Numbered from the stretch's first letter, positions 8,804 through 17,298 are shown. The stretch: 54,591 nt of DNA from Candidatus Poribacteria bacterium (GCA_026702755.1 JAPPBX010000007.1:1-54591), one strand, 5' to 3'. The notes: a model not told the origin generated them from the letters alone. A program made the numbers and translations.

Positions 8804-9574
8804 TTATTTTTTAAGGGATCCCCAGAGCACAGCGAGTTTGCCTGAAGGTTCAACGGCTAATATCTCATCATCAAAAGTGAGGTCGCCATAAGCGAGACCG
8901 TCCCATGCGCCGCCGGGTATCCATCCGATCTGATGTTCGCGTCCGCCGTTCTCACAATCGTTCATGTGGAAACTGAGCCCAATCGTCAACCCGTCTTTCG
9001 CTTTGAAGTTCTTCCCTTCCCCCGGGTTTGCGAACGCCGGATTACCGCGCGGTTTCGTCGGGTCAATGGCGACTTCGTAGATGTAATCATTCCCATTCTT
9101 CACTAACACCCATTCGGTGTTCTCTTTTGAGGCGGCGGCGGATAAGTCCTTGCCATTGGCACCAAGTGTCCACTGGACGAGGGTGTCCCGCACCATGCCG
9201 TTTTTGAAATCAAACATAAACTCGACGCTATCGTCTTCCCACCATTTGGCATCAGGCGGATTAATGTCTTGGAGTTCATCGTCCGTAATTTCAACAGCGA
9301 AATAGATACGGGTCGCGTCTTGTGAACTCCATGCGACTCTGCCTTGACCGGTAAAATCATTAGCTTTCGGGATACCATCCCCGACATCTTTCAATTCATC
9401 AAAGGCAACGATTTCGGCGCGTTTCCATTCGTCAAGTTTTCCATCTATTTTAATGTTTCTAATCTGTTTAGCAACGTACTGTTTATCACGCTTCGCAAAG
9501 GCGGTAGGATGCGTCAAAAAGCACATCAGTGCAACCACTGTTATTATCCCAACCGCAAACTTCAACGTCTTCAT
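8804..9574 (-). CDS. exported CBM9-like sugar-binding protein with the WG-LK tail
   Basis: 256 residues. A signal peptide (about 1-27, ending AFA) is followed by a carbohydrate-binding family 9-like jelly roll that begins IDGKLDEW (44-51) and contains the usual 'AWSSQDATRIYFAVEITDD' strand pair and 'WWEDDSVEFMFD'. The last 17 residues, AVEPSGKLAVLWGSLKK, match the tail of six LamG or jelly-roll proteins in this window. The start overlaps the methyltransferase stop (ATGA), and GGAGG lies inside the upstream gene, so translation may be coupled. It is probably secreted or surface-held and binds sugar polymers; no catalytic domain is visible. Confidence 0.8.
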   Translation of the reverse strand: MKTLKFAVGIITVVALMCFLTHPTAFAKRDKQYVAKQIRNIKIDGKLDEWKRAEIVAFDELKDVGDGIPKANDFTGQGRVAWSSQDATRIYFAVEITDDELQDINPPDAKWWEDDSVEFMFDFKNGMVRDTLVQWTLGANGKDLSAAASKENTEWVLVKNGNDYIYEVAIDPTKPRGNPAFANPGEGKNFKAKDGLTIGLSFHMNDCENGGREHQIGWIPGGAWDGLAYGDLTFDDEILAVEPSGKLAVLWGSLKK

Positions 9575-10944
9575 TGGAGAGTTCCTCCGTCTTTCAACTT
9601 CTGAATTAGTTGTTCCTGCGTGCCATACCCCTTCATTAACTTACATCCACTACACAATAACTGAAGATTGTCGGGAGTTTCGGCACCTCCTTTGGATTTC
9701 GTTAGAATATAGTCAACTGTCATATTAGAAAACGGAAATAATATTTGGCAACCGTTGCACCTGCCATCTTGGCACCCGAACAATGTGTGCTTATAGGTTC
9801 GATCCTGTTGGTAAAACTCAGGGTTACCCTTTCGGTGGATAACCCGTTCGACGATACCGCGTTGTTCAAGACGCGATTTGACGAGTTGAAAAGATTTGTG
9901 GCTCAAATCAATGCCTATCCAATGGCGCTGTAGGTGTTCCGCAGCAACACATGTGGTAGCGCACCCGCAAAACGGATCAAGCACCATGTCCTCCGGATTG
10001 CTACTGGCACGAATAATTCGTTCTAACAGCGCAAGCGGTTTCTGTGTGGGATACCCAATCCGCTCTTTACTTCTTGCCGTTAAGTTTGGTATATCAACCC
10101 AAATATTGTTCAGCGTTTTGCCTTTTTGTTCATCAAGATACCGTTTATATCGAGGAACATTTCCGGGACTTGTTTGTACAACACGTCCTGCTTCAATCTC
10201 TTTCAGCATTCGCGTTTTCGCCCATCGCCATGTCCTGACGACTCCCATCACTTCATAGGTAAGATGCGAATCAGGATCTTGGATCTGAGCGGTTATAGAG
10301 GTATGTGAAACGAGTCGTCCAGTTTCCGGTTCAACGTAATAATATTGGCGTTTGGTTTTTTCATCCAAATCCGACATATCATAAGGAATTGTAACAGCCT
10401 CAGGGTTCCATACAAAGTCGTTGCTTTTTGAATAACGGAAGATGAGGTCCGAATCTCGCGCTAACCCTTTTTTAAGGTTTCCCTTGCTGGTTGCAGCCCT
10501 TTGCCAAACAATCTCGTTCCTAAAATTGTCTTTCCCAAAAATGCCATCCATCATCACTTTGAGATAGTGGCTTGCGTTATCATCACAGTGGAGATAGATA
10601 GTTCCTGTCGGTTTCAGGATGCGATGCATCTCCAGCATTCGGATACCCATCATGATGAGATAGGCTTTCATGGACTTTCCATGACTAAACGCGGCGGAAC
10701 TGATGGCATAGTAAAGCGGAGGGTCTCTTTCCGCCAGTTCACCGTGCGATGCTTTATCCAAATCGCTTAACGTCCATGAATCTTTGAATGCTGCGCCCGC
10801 TGCCTCGCTCTCCACCGGTGCCTCAAAGGTTCGATTGGAATTAAAGGGTGGGTCGAGGTAGATCAGGTCTATAGTGTCTGTGTCAAGACCGCGAAGTACA
10901 TGCAGATTGTCCCCTTCAAAGATGGTTCGGTTCTCGACATTCAT
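9571..10944 (-). CDS. beta-class site-specific DNA methyltransferase with degenerate HNH tail
   Basis: 457 residues from the ATG at 10944. An upstream in-frame ATG would add 31 residues translated from a repeat hairpin and the 3' end of the neighbouring LamG gene, so it was rejected. Catalytic DPPF (31-34) precedes SAM motif DPFCGCATT, the beta-class order, so the target is adenine-N6 or cytosine-N4. The C-terminus has a CNGC...CSGC zinc-ribbon/HNH layout, but the usual 'VDHI' reads VDYI and the 'CN' of the last motif reads CK, so nuclease activity is doubtful. The gene overlaps the CBM9-like gene by four bases. No restriction partner is adjacent. Methyltransferase assignment is firm. Confidence 0.85.
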   Translation of the reverse strand: MNVENRTIFEGDNLHVLRGLDTDTIDLIYLDPPFNSNRTFEAPVESEAAGAAFKDSWTLSDLDKASHGELAERDPPLYYAISSAAFSHGKSMKAYLIMMGIRMLEMHRILKPTGTIYLHCDDNASHYLKVMMDGIFGKDNFRNEIVWQRAATSKGNLKKGLARDSDLIFRYSKSNDFVWNPEAVTIPYDMSDLDEKTKRQYYYVEPETGRLVSHTSITAQIQDPDSHLTYEVMGVVRTWRWAKTRMLKEIEAGRVVQTSPGNVPRYKRYLDEQKGKTLNNIWVDIPNLTARSKERIGYPTQKPLALLERIIRASSNPEDMVLDPFCGCATTCVAAEHLQRHWIGIDLSHKSFQLVKSRLEQRGIVERVIHRKGNPEFYQQDRTYKHTLFGCQDGRCNGCQILFPFSNMTVDYILTKSKGGAETPDNLQLLCSGCKLMKGYGTQEQLIQKLKDGGTLQ

Positions 10945-10968
10945 TCTATTGCCTATAAATAGAGTCAT

Positions 10969-10994
10969 GTAGGCACGCTTAAAGACGCGCCTAC
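10969..10994. repeat. REP-like hairpin GTAGGC-GCG / CG-GCCTAC
   Basis: Nine-base arms at 10969-10977 and 10986-10994. The single mismatch is a G-U pair when read as minus-strand RNA, so the hairpin would form in the methyltransferase leader, 25 bases upstream of its start. Confidence 0.5.
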
Positions 10995-11009
10995 GAAGGG
11001 CATAGCGTT

Positions 11010-11801
11010 TTATCGGCGCGCTTTGAGCGTGCCCCATGTTACAGCGAGTTTTGCCTTGGGATCAACAGAGAGTCCTTTGTCAGATTTGAAGTTTTGATTG
11101 ACCTCGGCTTCTTCAAGAATGCGGTCATAAACGCTAAATTCGTCAATGATGCCGGTAAACACACCGAACTCGCCATCAGCTCTACCATCCAAACCAATGA
11201 AAATATGACTTTCAAAATCCTCTTCAGGAAATTAGGCGAGGTTGAGTACTCCCTCGGTTGTCGCTTCGCCATCAACAAAGAATTGGACCTTACTATCCTC
11301 AGGTGTGCCTGCGACAGCGATGTGGTGCCACTTGTTGTCATCAATGTTGTTTCCTACGTCTTCAACATTGCCTACCCAACCGGTGTCAAGGTTGAGGACG
11401 CTATTGCGAACCCACAAGGTCTTGGGTCCCTTATCATCGGTCCCTGGGCCACCGGTTTTCGCGAAAATGACACCCGGACCCGAGTTGTCGGTTTTTATCC
11501 ATGCCGTCCAAGTGAAGTCGCTGTTGAAATCAAAGTCTTCAGGACTATCAATCTCGACGAAGTTCGCTTCGTTTCCATCAAACTCTAACGCATCGCCAAT
11601 TTTACCAGTAACCTTTTTCAGGTTCCCGTTGATAGTCCCGTCGTAATTACCTGTCCCATCCGTAACGGTCTTTCCGCTAATGTTGTTTGCATCGAAACTC
11701 CAATAACCCACCAATCCATCCTCAACAATTTGGGCAGATAGGTTGGTCGCGATTAGACTAATAGTGAAAATTAATATCACAAAGTTAACTTTCTGTAGCA
11801 C
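11010..11801 (-). pseudogene. exported LamG-domain protein interrupted by an in-frame stop
   Basis: The start is GTG at 11801, eight bases after AAAGGAG. It encodes a signal peptide (about 1-24, ending LSA), then a LamG/concanavalin-like domain beginning GLVGYWSFD. The frame reads through to NLA and then TAA at 11232-11234. The same frame continues without any shift as FPEEDFESHIFIGLDGR and on to the tail SVDPKAKLAVTWGTLKARR, so 263 residues are specified apart from the stop. The missing part would hold the last LamG strands and the conserved tail. A nonsense mutation, a base-call error or stop readthrough are all possible. Without readthrough the product is a truncated, tail-less LamG protein. 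Confidence 0.75.
11015..11033. repeat. palindrome inside the tail codons of the LamG gene
   Basis: GGCGCGCT and AGCGTGCC arms flank the loop TTG. The palindrome lies exactly in the codons for WGTLKAR of the conserved C-terminal tail. A similar palindrome lies in the tail of the next gene (12160-12176). Confidence 0.5.
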
Positions 11802-11867
11802 AATTAAATCTCCTTTGATTTGGTAGAATATGGAAATCTGCAAGTCGTATGCCACAGTGTGGCACCC

Positions 11868-12035
11868 TCATCCATTAAAAATCTTCCTGAGAATTAGAAA
11901 CGCGCCGCCGACAACGATGATAAACAGCGCGACGGAAAAGACGAAGGCGAAAATTGCTTGCAAAATTTGGAAGAGAATCAGGATACATACAACAAATATG
12001 AATATCCCGAAAATGATGAGTAAAATTTTTCCCAT
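11868..12035 (-). CDS. small two-helix membrane protein
   Basis: 55 residues starting MGKILLIIFGIF and ending RKIFNG, almost entirely hydrophobic, with two spans (about 4-27 and 30-48) and a basic C-terminus. An in-frame stop lies just upstream of the ATG at 12035, which fixes the start, but no clear ribosome site is visible. It sits between two exported LamG-type genes on the same strand. Function unknown; confidence is limited by its size. Confidence 0.45.
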   Translation of the reverse strand: MGKILLIIFGIFIFVVCILILFQILQAIFAFVFSVALFIIVVGGAFLILRKIFNG

Positions 12036-12082
12036 ACGTTAATGTATGTGGATATGGATCCACGTGTTGCAGCTTATCAAGA

Positions 12083-12103
12083 GGCGCGCTTAAAAAGCGC
12101 GCC
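12083..12103. repeat. REP-like hairpin, GGCGCGCTT / AAGCGCGCC arms
   Basis: Perfect nine-base arms with an AAA loop, 50 bases beyond the stop of the 12154-12927 gene. It closely resembles the palindrome in that gene's own tail codons. There is no T-run to make it a clear terminator. Confidence 0.6.
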
Positions 12104-12153
12104 CGGTTGTTATTGTTCACATCAATCCATCGTCCTATTAGAGATGGATTGCT

Positions 12154-12927
12154 TTAGTAGCGCGCTTTGAGCGCGCCCCAAACGGTTGGAAGTTTGCCAG
12201 TTGCCTGAATGGCAAGAATTTGTTTTGGTGTGCAATCGTCAGGCGTATCGCAAATTGCCCAATTGTCAAATGAAACAATGGTTAGCGCGGGGGGACCTCT
12301 GCTTGAACCCCCGTTAAGACCAACTTGTCCACTCTCAGGTCTGACATTTCCAAAGTCGAGTTTGCTTTCAAGAAGCCACTTTTTGGGTTCTTCTTCGCCA
12401 TCTTCCCAGATTTTACCGGTAAACCCTTTGTCGGATATTTCGGCTTTCATCCAGTACCATTTACCGATTTCTACGATATCAAACGGAGGTTTGGTATCGT
12501 TCTGTTTCCAAGCGAGATGGTCATTGAGGAATTCCATGTTATTGAGGAAATGATGAATCAGAAAGGCGTAACCCGAGGCATCTCCCGGATCAAGACGAAA
12601 CCCAAGTCCACAACGGGCAAGATCGTGGTCTCCCCATTCATCAACACGAATCATCACCAATCCAGTATGCGGTTCTTTAAAACCACCATCAAGAACAAGA
12701 TAGGTGTGATCGCCCGGAGATTCGTGGGTTTGGCTGATAACGCCGCCCTCTTCTACCCATTTGCCTTCATGGTTCTTAAATTCATATTTACCATCAATTT
12801 TCCCATCGTCAAAATTGTCAAGGTATAAAACCTTACCAAAGCTGCTGGAAGTCCAGACAAAAATGGCGGCATATACCAGCGTGAAGAGGAGATATTTGTG
12901 GGTTGATAAACTCTTAACAACGTTCAT
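12154..12927 (-). CDS. exported jelly-roll (3-keto-disaccharide hydrolase-like) protein with the WG-LK tail
   Basis: 257 residues from ATG 12927, eight bases after AAGGAGG; a TTG six codons upstream would start inside the ribosome site. The signal peptide (about 1-31) ends near SSSFG. The body starts VLYLDNFDDGKIDGKYEF and reads as a concanavalin-like fold of the DUF1080/LamG type, with 'GKWYWMKAEI' and 'SFDNW' strands. The tail AIQATGKLPTVWGALKARY fits the shared motif. Cys pairs near the end (ICDTPDDC) may form a disulfide. A role in binding glycans outside the cytoplasm is inferred from fold and export only. Confidence 0.7.
   Translation of the reverse strand: MNVVKSLSTHKYLLFTLVYAAIFVWTSSSFGKVLYLDNFDDGKIDGKYEFKNHEGKWVEEGGVISQTHESPGDHTYLVLDGGFKEPHTGLVMIRVDEWGDHDLARCGLGFRLDPGDASGYAFLIHHFLNNMEFLNDHLAWKQNDTKPPFDIVEIGKWYWMKAEISDKGFTGKIWEDGEEEPKKWLLESKLDFGNVRPESGQVGLNGGSSRGPPALTIVSFDNWAICDTPDDCTPKQILAIQATGKLPTVWGALKARY
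12160..12176. repeat. palindrome in tail codons, GCGCGCT / AGCGCGC
   Basis: Perfect seven-base arms with a three-base loop inside the codons for GALKAR of the C-terminal tail. It is nearly the same sequence as the intergenic hairpin at 12083-12103. Confidence 0.55.
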
Positions 12928-13014
12928 CGGAACAACCTCCTTCAAGGTAGCATCTTGTTGATTTAGTTTCCTAATGTTGGATCAAGAGTTCTCGTCCGAA
13001 TAGATTTTTTATTC

Positions 13015-13803
13015 TCACGGGGTTGCGCGGCGTTTGCCACCGTCCATATAAAGCGTACTCCCAAACATATAGGAGCAAGCCTCAGAGGCTAAGAATGTCA
13101 CGACATTCGCCACCTCCTCCGGCTCTGCGATACGTCCTGCAGGCAGTTCTTGTCCAAGTTCCTGCAATAATTCCTCAACATCGCGTCCTTCACGCTTGGC
13201 TCTTGCACTTTGCTGCGTGCGTGCTCGACCAGTATTGGTCAACCCCGGGCAAACAGTATTGACCAAGATTCCGTCACCTGCGACAGCATCAGAGAGTGCC
13301 CGTGTGATGTTCAGAATAGTGATATTCGCAGCTCCTGTCGGTATGTTACCACGGGTGGGACTCGTGCCAGCGGCACCTGCTATATTGACAATTCGTCCCC
13401 ACTGATTCTCCCTCATATACGGAATAACCAGTTGTGACATTCGTAGATAACTGTAGGTTTTCAATGAAAGTGCTTCATCAATCATTTTCGGCGACAGCCC
13501 TAAAATATCAGCGTTCCGCGCAGCACCGACATTATTGACGAGGATGTCAACACCGCCAAAACGGTCTATCGTCTCCTGCACCACTTTTTCACAACTCGCT
13601 TGTGTAGTTAGATCCACCGCAACGGTATGTCCTTTTCCGCCGGTCTGCTCAAGTTCCACAAGGGTTTGATTGAGTATGTCTTCAGTCCGGGCAGCAATGC
13701 AAACGTGAACACCTTCAAGTGCGAGTGCAAGCGCGCACTGTTTACCAATGCCGCGACTACCGCCGGTAACAATTGCACGTTTTCCGCGGAGTCCTAAATC
13801 CAT
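13015..13803 (-). CDS. SDR-family protein lacking the catalytic Ser-Tyr-Lys
   Basis: 262 residues with an SDR Rossmann fold: TGGSRGIG (13-20), NNVG (90-93), and the late 'CPG' and 'YMFGSTLYMDGG' segments. In place of Y-x-x-x-K it has T-G-A-A-N (Thr156, Asn160), and the catalytic Ser position reads IAGAAG. Cofactor binding looks intact but classical dehydrogenase chemistry is not expected. The start follows GAGGA. It lies between LamG genes on the same strand but has its own leader. It could be a regulator, an isomerase-like SDR or an enzyme using other residues. Confidence 0.8.
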   Translation of the reverse strand: MDLGLRGKRAIVTGGSRGIGKQCALALALEGVHVCIAARTEDILNQTLVELEQTGGKGHTVAVDLTTQASCEKVVQETIDRFGGVDILVNNVGAARNADILGLSPKMIDEALSLKTYSYLRMSQLVIPYMRENQWGRIVNIAGAAGTSPTRGNIPTGAANITILNITRALSDAVAGDGILVNTVCPGLTNTGRARTQQSARAKREGRDVEELLQELGQELPAGRIAEPEEVANVVTFLASEACSYMFGSTLYMDGGKRRATP

Positions 13804-13912
13804 GGATCAACTGTCCTCATACATTTCACTTAGTCTGTATAAGATAAGATAAGATGTCCACCTCAATTGGTAGACATCTCATTTTCAACACGATGCGTGT
13901 CTCAAAGGATAC

Positions 13913-14755
13913 TTATTGGGAGGACTTAAGTGAACCCCAAGTTGTTGCTATTTTCCCAGCGGCTTCAACGGCTAATGCGCCTTCAATACCCTCACCGAGT
14001 TTTGCTACGTCATCATCAGAGAGTACTGTGTCAAAGACAACGACTTCATCAATGATACCGTTCCACTGACAGCGTTTGCCACAGCCTGGGTCAGCACCGA
14101 TATAGACCTCTTCGGGAGATGCCCACGGTGGTCCTTTTGCATCCTCGGAGTTTTGCAGTTTGCCGTTAACATAGACATGGAGTCGTGATCCATCCCATGT
14201 GCCAACGAGATGAATCCACTCTTTAGCAGGAAGTTCATCACCGAGGACCTCAAGTTTCGCGCCCCCGTTGGCAACACGGATGTGAAAGGCAGCCTGCGTG
14301 CTATTTTGCCCGTTTTCATGTGCTCCGGTTCCGAGTAAGAACTGCGACCACGTCGAACATCCAAGCCCTTTCCATATCACACATTTCCCATTCGGGTCTT
14401 CCGCTGCATAGACCCAAGAATGGACTGAGAACCCTTTGGAATCTTTGAAATCCAAGGCGGCTAACGTTTTGTCTTCACCCTTGGTACCGAGTTTGACCCA
14501 AGTGTCTGCACCGTTAAATTCCAACCCACCGCCGAATTTGCCTTTCGCCCATTTCAGGTCGCCGACAAATTCACCGTCGGTTCCGTTACCGGAAAGATCC
14601 TTTACCTCTTTACCTTTACCTTCTTCAAAGGTCCACATCCCTGCAATGTCGTCTTCATCAAACGCGGCGTGGCTTGTAGCCATCACAGCGAAACCGAGAG
14701 CAATGATAGCAACTGCAGTCAGTATGTAATTCAGATAGCGTTTTGCCAAAAACAT
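13913..14755 (-). CDS. exported LamG-domain protein with the WG-LK tail
   Basis: 280 residues. The signal peptide (about 1-30, ending SHA) is followed by a LamG_3-type domain: 'IAGMWTFEEGKGKEVKDLSG' and, near the end, 'WNGIIDEVVVFDTVLSDDD'. It ends with AVEAAGKIATTWGSLKSSQ. Two Cys pairs (CVIWKGLGC, CGKRC) suggest disulfides outside the cytoplasm. AGAGG precedes the ATG. The LamG fold usually binds glycans or proteins; no catalytic residues are visible. The next gene on the same strand (14800-15558) is a paralogue 44 bases upstream, so the two may share a transcript. Confidence 0.8.
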   Translation of the reverse strand: MFLAKRYLNYILTAVAIIALGFAVMATSHAAFDEDDIAGMWTFEEGKGKEVKDLSGNGTDGEFVGDLKWAKGKFGGGLEFNGADTWVKLGTKGEDKTLAALDFKDSKGFSVHSWVYAAEDPNGKCVIWKGLGCSTWSQFLLGTGAHENGQNSTQAAFHIRVANGGAKLEVLGDELPAKEWIHLVGTWDGSRLHVYVNGKLQNSEDAKGPPWASPEEVYIGADPGCGKRCQWNGIIDEVVVFDTVLSDDDVAKLGEGIEGALAVEAAGKIATTWGSLKSSQ

Positions 14756-14799
14756 ATTTATTTCCTCTCTGGAAAAGTGATTCGGTGATCACTTCTCCG

Positions 14800-15558
14800 T
14801 TATTTCTTGAGACTGCCCCATGTGACAGCCAATTTCTCTTTTGCGTCCACAGCGAGCGTTGTTTCCAAACCGTCATTCATAACCGCTTGGATATCGTCTT
14901 CGTCGAGAACGGTGTTGAAAATAATGAACTCGTCTATCAACCCTTCCCACTGTCTTGATTGACCCCAGTCACCAATCCGAGCTGGGTCGAGGACCCCGGG
15001 GTTTCCACCCCAATCGTTTTCGATATCGAGTTCGCCGTTAACGTAAAAACGAATTTTCTTTTCCGTCGCGCTGTAGGCGGTGGCGATGTGGACCCATTTG
15101 TCCATCTGATCCCCTGCTAACATATAGTTCGCAAAGGTATCATTCCCACCTGGATTACTGTGAATGGAGAACTCAACCTTATTATTCGGGTGCATCTGGT
15201 AATGGATGTCCCCGGCTTTCCAACCGTTGACGTTGAAGAAAACACGCCATGCTGCCTCGCGTCCAGTGGATTTGACCCAATGCGTGAAGGTAATTTCTTC
15301 AAATTCGCCGATCCGTTTCGGAATTTCGACCCATTCGTCTGAGCCGTTGAGTTCGAGCGCGTCCCCGATTTTGCCTGTAACAAATTTGCCACCTTTTACT
15401 TCGCCATCAAATCCGTTTCCAGACACGTCCTCGGCATCGCCTTCAAACAACCATGCCGCTGCAATCATATCTTCGTTGATCTCAGCAGAACCAGTTAGAC
15501 TCACACTCAACATGAGCATCAGGCTGAGAATAATTGTTATACCTCTTGCGTTTAACAA
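14800..15558 (-). CDS. exported LamG-domain protein with the WG-LK tail, TTG start
   Basis: 252 residues. The start is TTG at 15558, six bases after GGAGG; no ATG fits. The signal peptide (about 1-25, ending GSA) is followed by a LamG domain ('AAAWLFEGDAEDVSGNGFDG' region, 'WEGLIDEFIIFNTVLDEDD') and the tail AVDAKEKLAVTWGSLKK. It is probably secreted. A perfect stem-loop lies just upstream of the ribosome site (15575-15592). It may head a two-gene unit with 13913-14755. Confidence 0.8.
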   Translation of the reverse strand: MLNARGITIILSLMLMLSVSLTGSAEINEDMIAAAWLFEGDAEDVSGNGFDGEVKGGKFVTGKIGDALELNGSDEWVEIPKRIGEFEEITFTHWVKSTGREAAWRVFFNVNGWKAGDIHYQMHPNNKVEFSIHSNPGGNDTFANYMLAGDQMDKWVHIATAYSATEKKIRFYVNGELDIENDWGGNPGVLDPARIGDWGQSRQWEGLIDEFIIFNTVLDEDDIQAVMNDGLETTLAVDAKEKLAVTWGSLKK

Positions 15559-15574
15559 ATCTACCTCCTACGTG

Positions 15575-15592
15575 TTACCGGAAGACCGGTAA
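15575..15592 (-). promoter_or_regulatory. stem-loop in the leader of the TTG-start LamG gene
   Basis: TTACCGG and CCGGTAA arms with an AAGA loop, five bases upstream of the GGAGG ribosome site. The position would suit an operator or a leader hairpin that affects translation; no factor can be named. Confidence 0.35.
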
Positions 15593-15712
15593 ATCGTGTA
15601 TATTTTCCGGTTCTTCCGAAATATTCTTATGCTGCGCATAGTTTAACCAATTGTAACATAAAAAATATGGAAATACCACCTCTTTTTAAGACTGGAAATG
15701 TTCACCGAAGGG

Positions 15713-16564
15713 TTAAACAAATCTATCCTTATGTGGACTGGCTTCCCATTGGGCACGCCACGTCTGCCACGGCGTTGGACATTGCCGAGCTGTGCTTTCA
15801 CGCGCAGGGCATGCGATCGCTTCGTGCCAAAGCCCATCAAGTGAAGTGGCAGTCGGGCTGAACCGAAAATCCACCGACCATCGGATGATGTCGCTGCGGT
15901 TGAATAGCGACCGATGGAAGACCAGATTGTTGAAAACAAGCAGGTCACCCTTCTTCATCTCTAAGGTGTGAATGTCGGTGTCAGATGATGTGGGAGAGAG
16001 CTCCGGCACAGCGAATGCCTCACCGGGAACACGGTGATAGGTTTGAAGACCCGACTTATGGCTTCCGGGCAGGAATTGCAAAGCACCGTTTTCCGTTTTG
16101 ACATCGACGAGTGGAAGCCAAACGGTGAGATGCGTATCTGTTTCGGTGTTCGGCATATATGCGCTGTCTTGGTGCCATGGGAGTGTCGTCAACTTTTCGT
16201 TTGGAAGTTTTGGACGTACCCAAAAGTCGCCGTTGAACTGAATATCACTTCCGATAAGGGATTCTAAGACATCTAGCACCTTTGGATGGGTTATCAGATC
16301 AAAGAGTGCTTCGCTGAAGACAAGCGTATGCCAGCCAAAGACCTCGTTCTCTCTGCCACAGGCTTTTAGGACAGCATGCCAACGGTGTTCAAAAGACATC
16401 TCTTTGTATGTATCCGAGATGACACCTTCGTTATAGAGTTCAGTAGCGCGTGCATCAACGACTTCAGAGATAACAGCAATTAACGGAGCAAGATCAGACT
16501 CAGCCAGTGCCGATTGGACGACAAGGTACCCCTGTTCCGTAAATTTTTCAGAATTCGTTCCCAT
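15713..16564 (-). CDS. phytanoyl-CoA dioxygenase (PhyH)-family protein
   Basis: 283 residues from ATG 16564; an earlier in-frame ATG at 16597 lies inside the upstream LamG gene. The iron site is visible: H-x-D in WHQD (His131, Asp133) and a distal His217 in VFHRS, with Arg228 placed to bind 2-oxoglutarate. Family members are Fe(II)/2-oxoglutarate hydroxylases; the bacterial substrate cannot be told from sequence. It starts five bases after the stop of the LamG gene at 16570-17298, with no clear ribosome site of its own, which suggests translational coupling. The same LamG-then-PhyH order recurs at 50313-52224. Confidence 0.85.
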   Translation of the reverse strand: MGTNSEKFTEQGYLVVQSALAESDLAPLIAVISEVVDARATELYNEGVISDTYKEMSFEHRWHAVLKACGRENEVFGWHTLVFSEALFDLITHPKVLDVLESLIGSDIQFNGDFWVRPKLPNEKLTTLPWHQDSAYMPNTETDTHLTVWLPLVDVKTENGALQFLPGSHKSGLQTYHRVPGEAFAVPELSPTSSDTDIHTLEMKKGDLLVFNNLVFHRSLFNRSDIIRWSVDFRFSPTATSLDGLWHEAIACPARESTARQCPTPWQTWRAQWEASPHKDRFV

Positions 16565-16569
16565 TGTTT

Positions 16570-17298
16570 TTAACGTAGCGTTTTGATTGCCCCCCAAGTA
16601 GTCGTTAGTTTTCGTCCCGGTTTCACAAGAAGTGGGTCCATAGCGTCCTCAACAGCGATGGCTTCGTCCCAGAATGCGACCTCGTCAACAGCACCACCAT
16701 AATGGTTCTGACCATTGCGACTGCCGATCGTAAAGGGTAAGCCCTCAGTGATATGAACGGCATCATTACTGGGCATCTCGCCTTCCAGCTTTCCATCAAC
16801 GTAAGCCTTCACGGACTTACCGTCATAGGAACCGAAAATGTGATACCACTTTCCAATCTCAAGCGCAAAATTGCCAACACAACAGACGAGATTGTTGCCA
16901 GGACCAGTGGAGACGTAAAAGGAGAGTGTCCCGTCAGGTTCAATGAAAAAACCGTAACTCCAGTTGAGATGGATACCCTTTTCAGCAACCGCTACCCACG
17001 AACCAAGTTTCGTTGGATTAATCCATGCCGACATAGATAGTGCTTTTAATTCAGAAATTGCCGGTGCGTCCGGTATTTCAACATAGTCCGTGCTGCCGTT
17101 GAATTCTAATGCCTCACCGAATTTTCCGGCTATCACCTTCGGATTTCCACGGATAACGCCATCGTGACCGTTCCCACTCAGATCGTTCGCCTCGTCTGCC
17201 TCGTCAAAAGACCAATACCCCACCAATCCTGCATTTGCTGTGAGACTGACAATGCCAGATAGGAAGAAGATCAGACACACAATTTTTGAAAGGGACAC
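16570..17298 (-). CDS. exported LamG-domain protein with the WG-LK tail, GTG start
   Basis: 242 residues. GTG at 17298 follows GAGG; no ATG fits. The signal peptide (about 1-23, ending NAG) is followed by a LamG domain ('LVGYWSFDEADEANDLSG', 'KWYHIFGSYDGKSVKAYVDG', 'YGGAVDEVAFWDEAI') and the tail LVKPGRKLTTTWGAIKTLR. A CC pair (LVCCVG) is unusual for this group. It is the first gene of a probable two-gene unit with the PhyH enzyme. Confidence 0.8.
   Translation of the reverse strand: MSLSKIVCLIFFLSGIVSLTANAGLVGYWSFDEADEANDLSGNGHDGVIRGNPKVIAGKFGEALEFNGSTDYVEIPDAPAISELKALSMSAWINPTKLGSWVAVAEKGIHLNWSYGFFIEPDGTLSFYVSTGPGNNLVCCVGNFALEIGKWYHIFGSYDGKSVKAYVDGKLEGEMPSNDAVHITEGLPFTIGSRNGQNHYGGAVDEVAFWDEAIAVEDAMDPLLVKPGRKLTTTWGAIKTLR

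Noticed and set aside
11094-11588. 164-codon plus-strand frame inside the LamG gene
   Set aside because: It is antisense to a clear LamG domain with signal peptide and tail, and has no ribosome site.
12325-12828. 167-codon plus-strand frame
   Set aside because: It mirrors the jelly-roll gene on the other strand; the composition reflects antisense reading.
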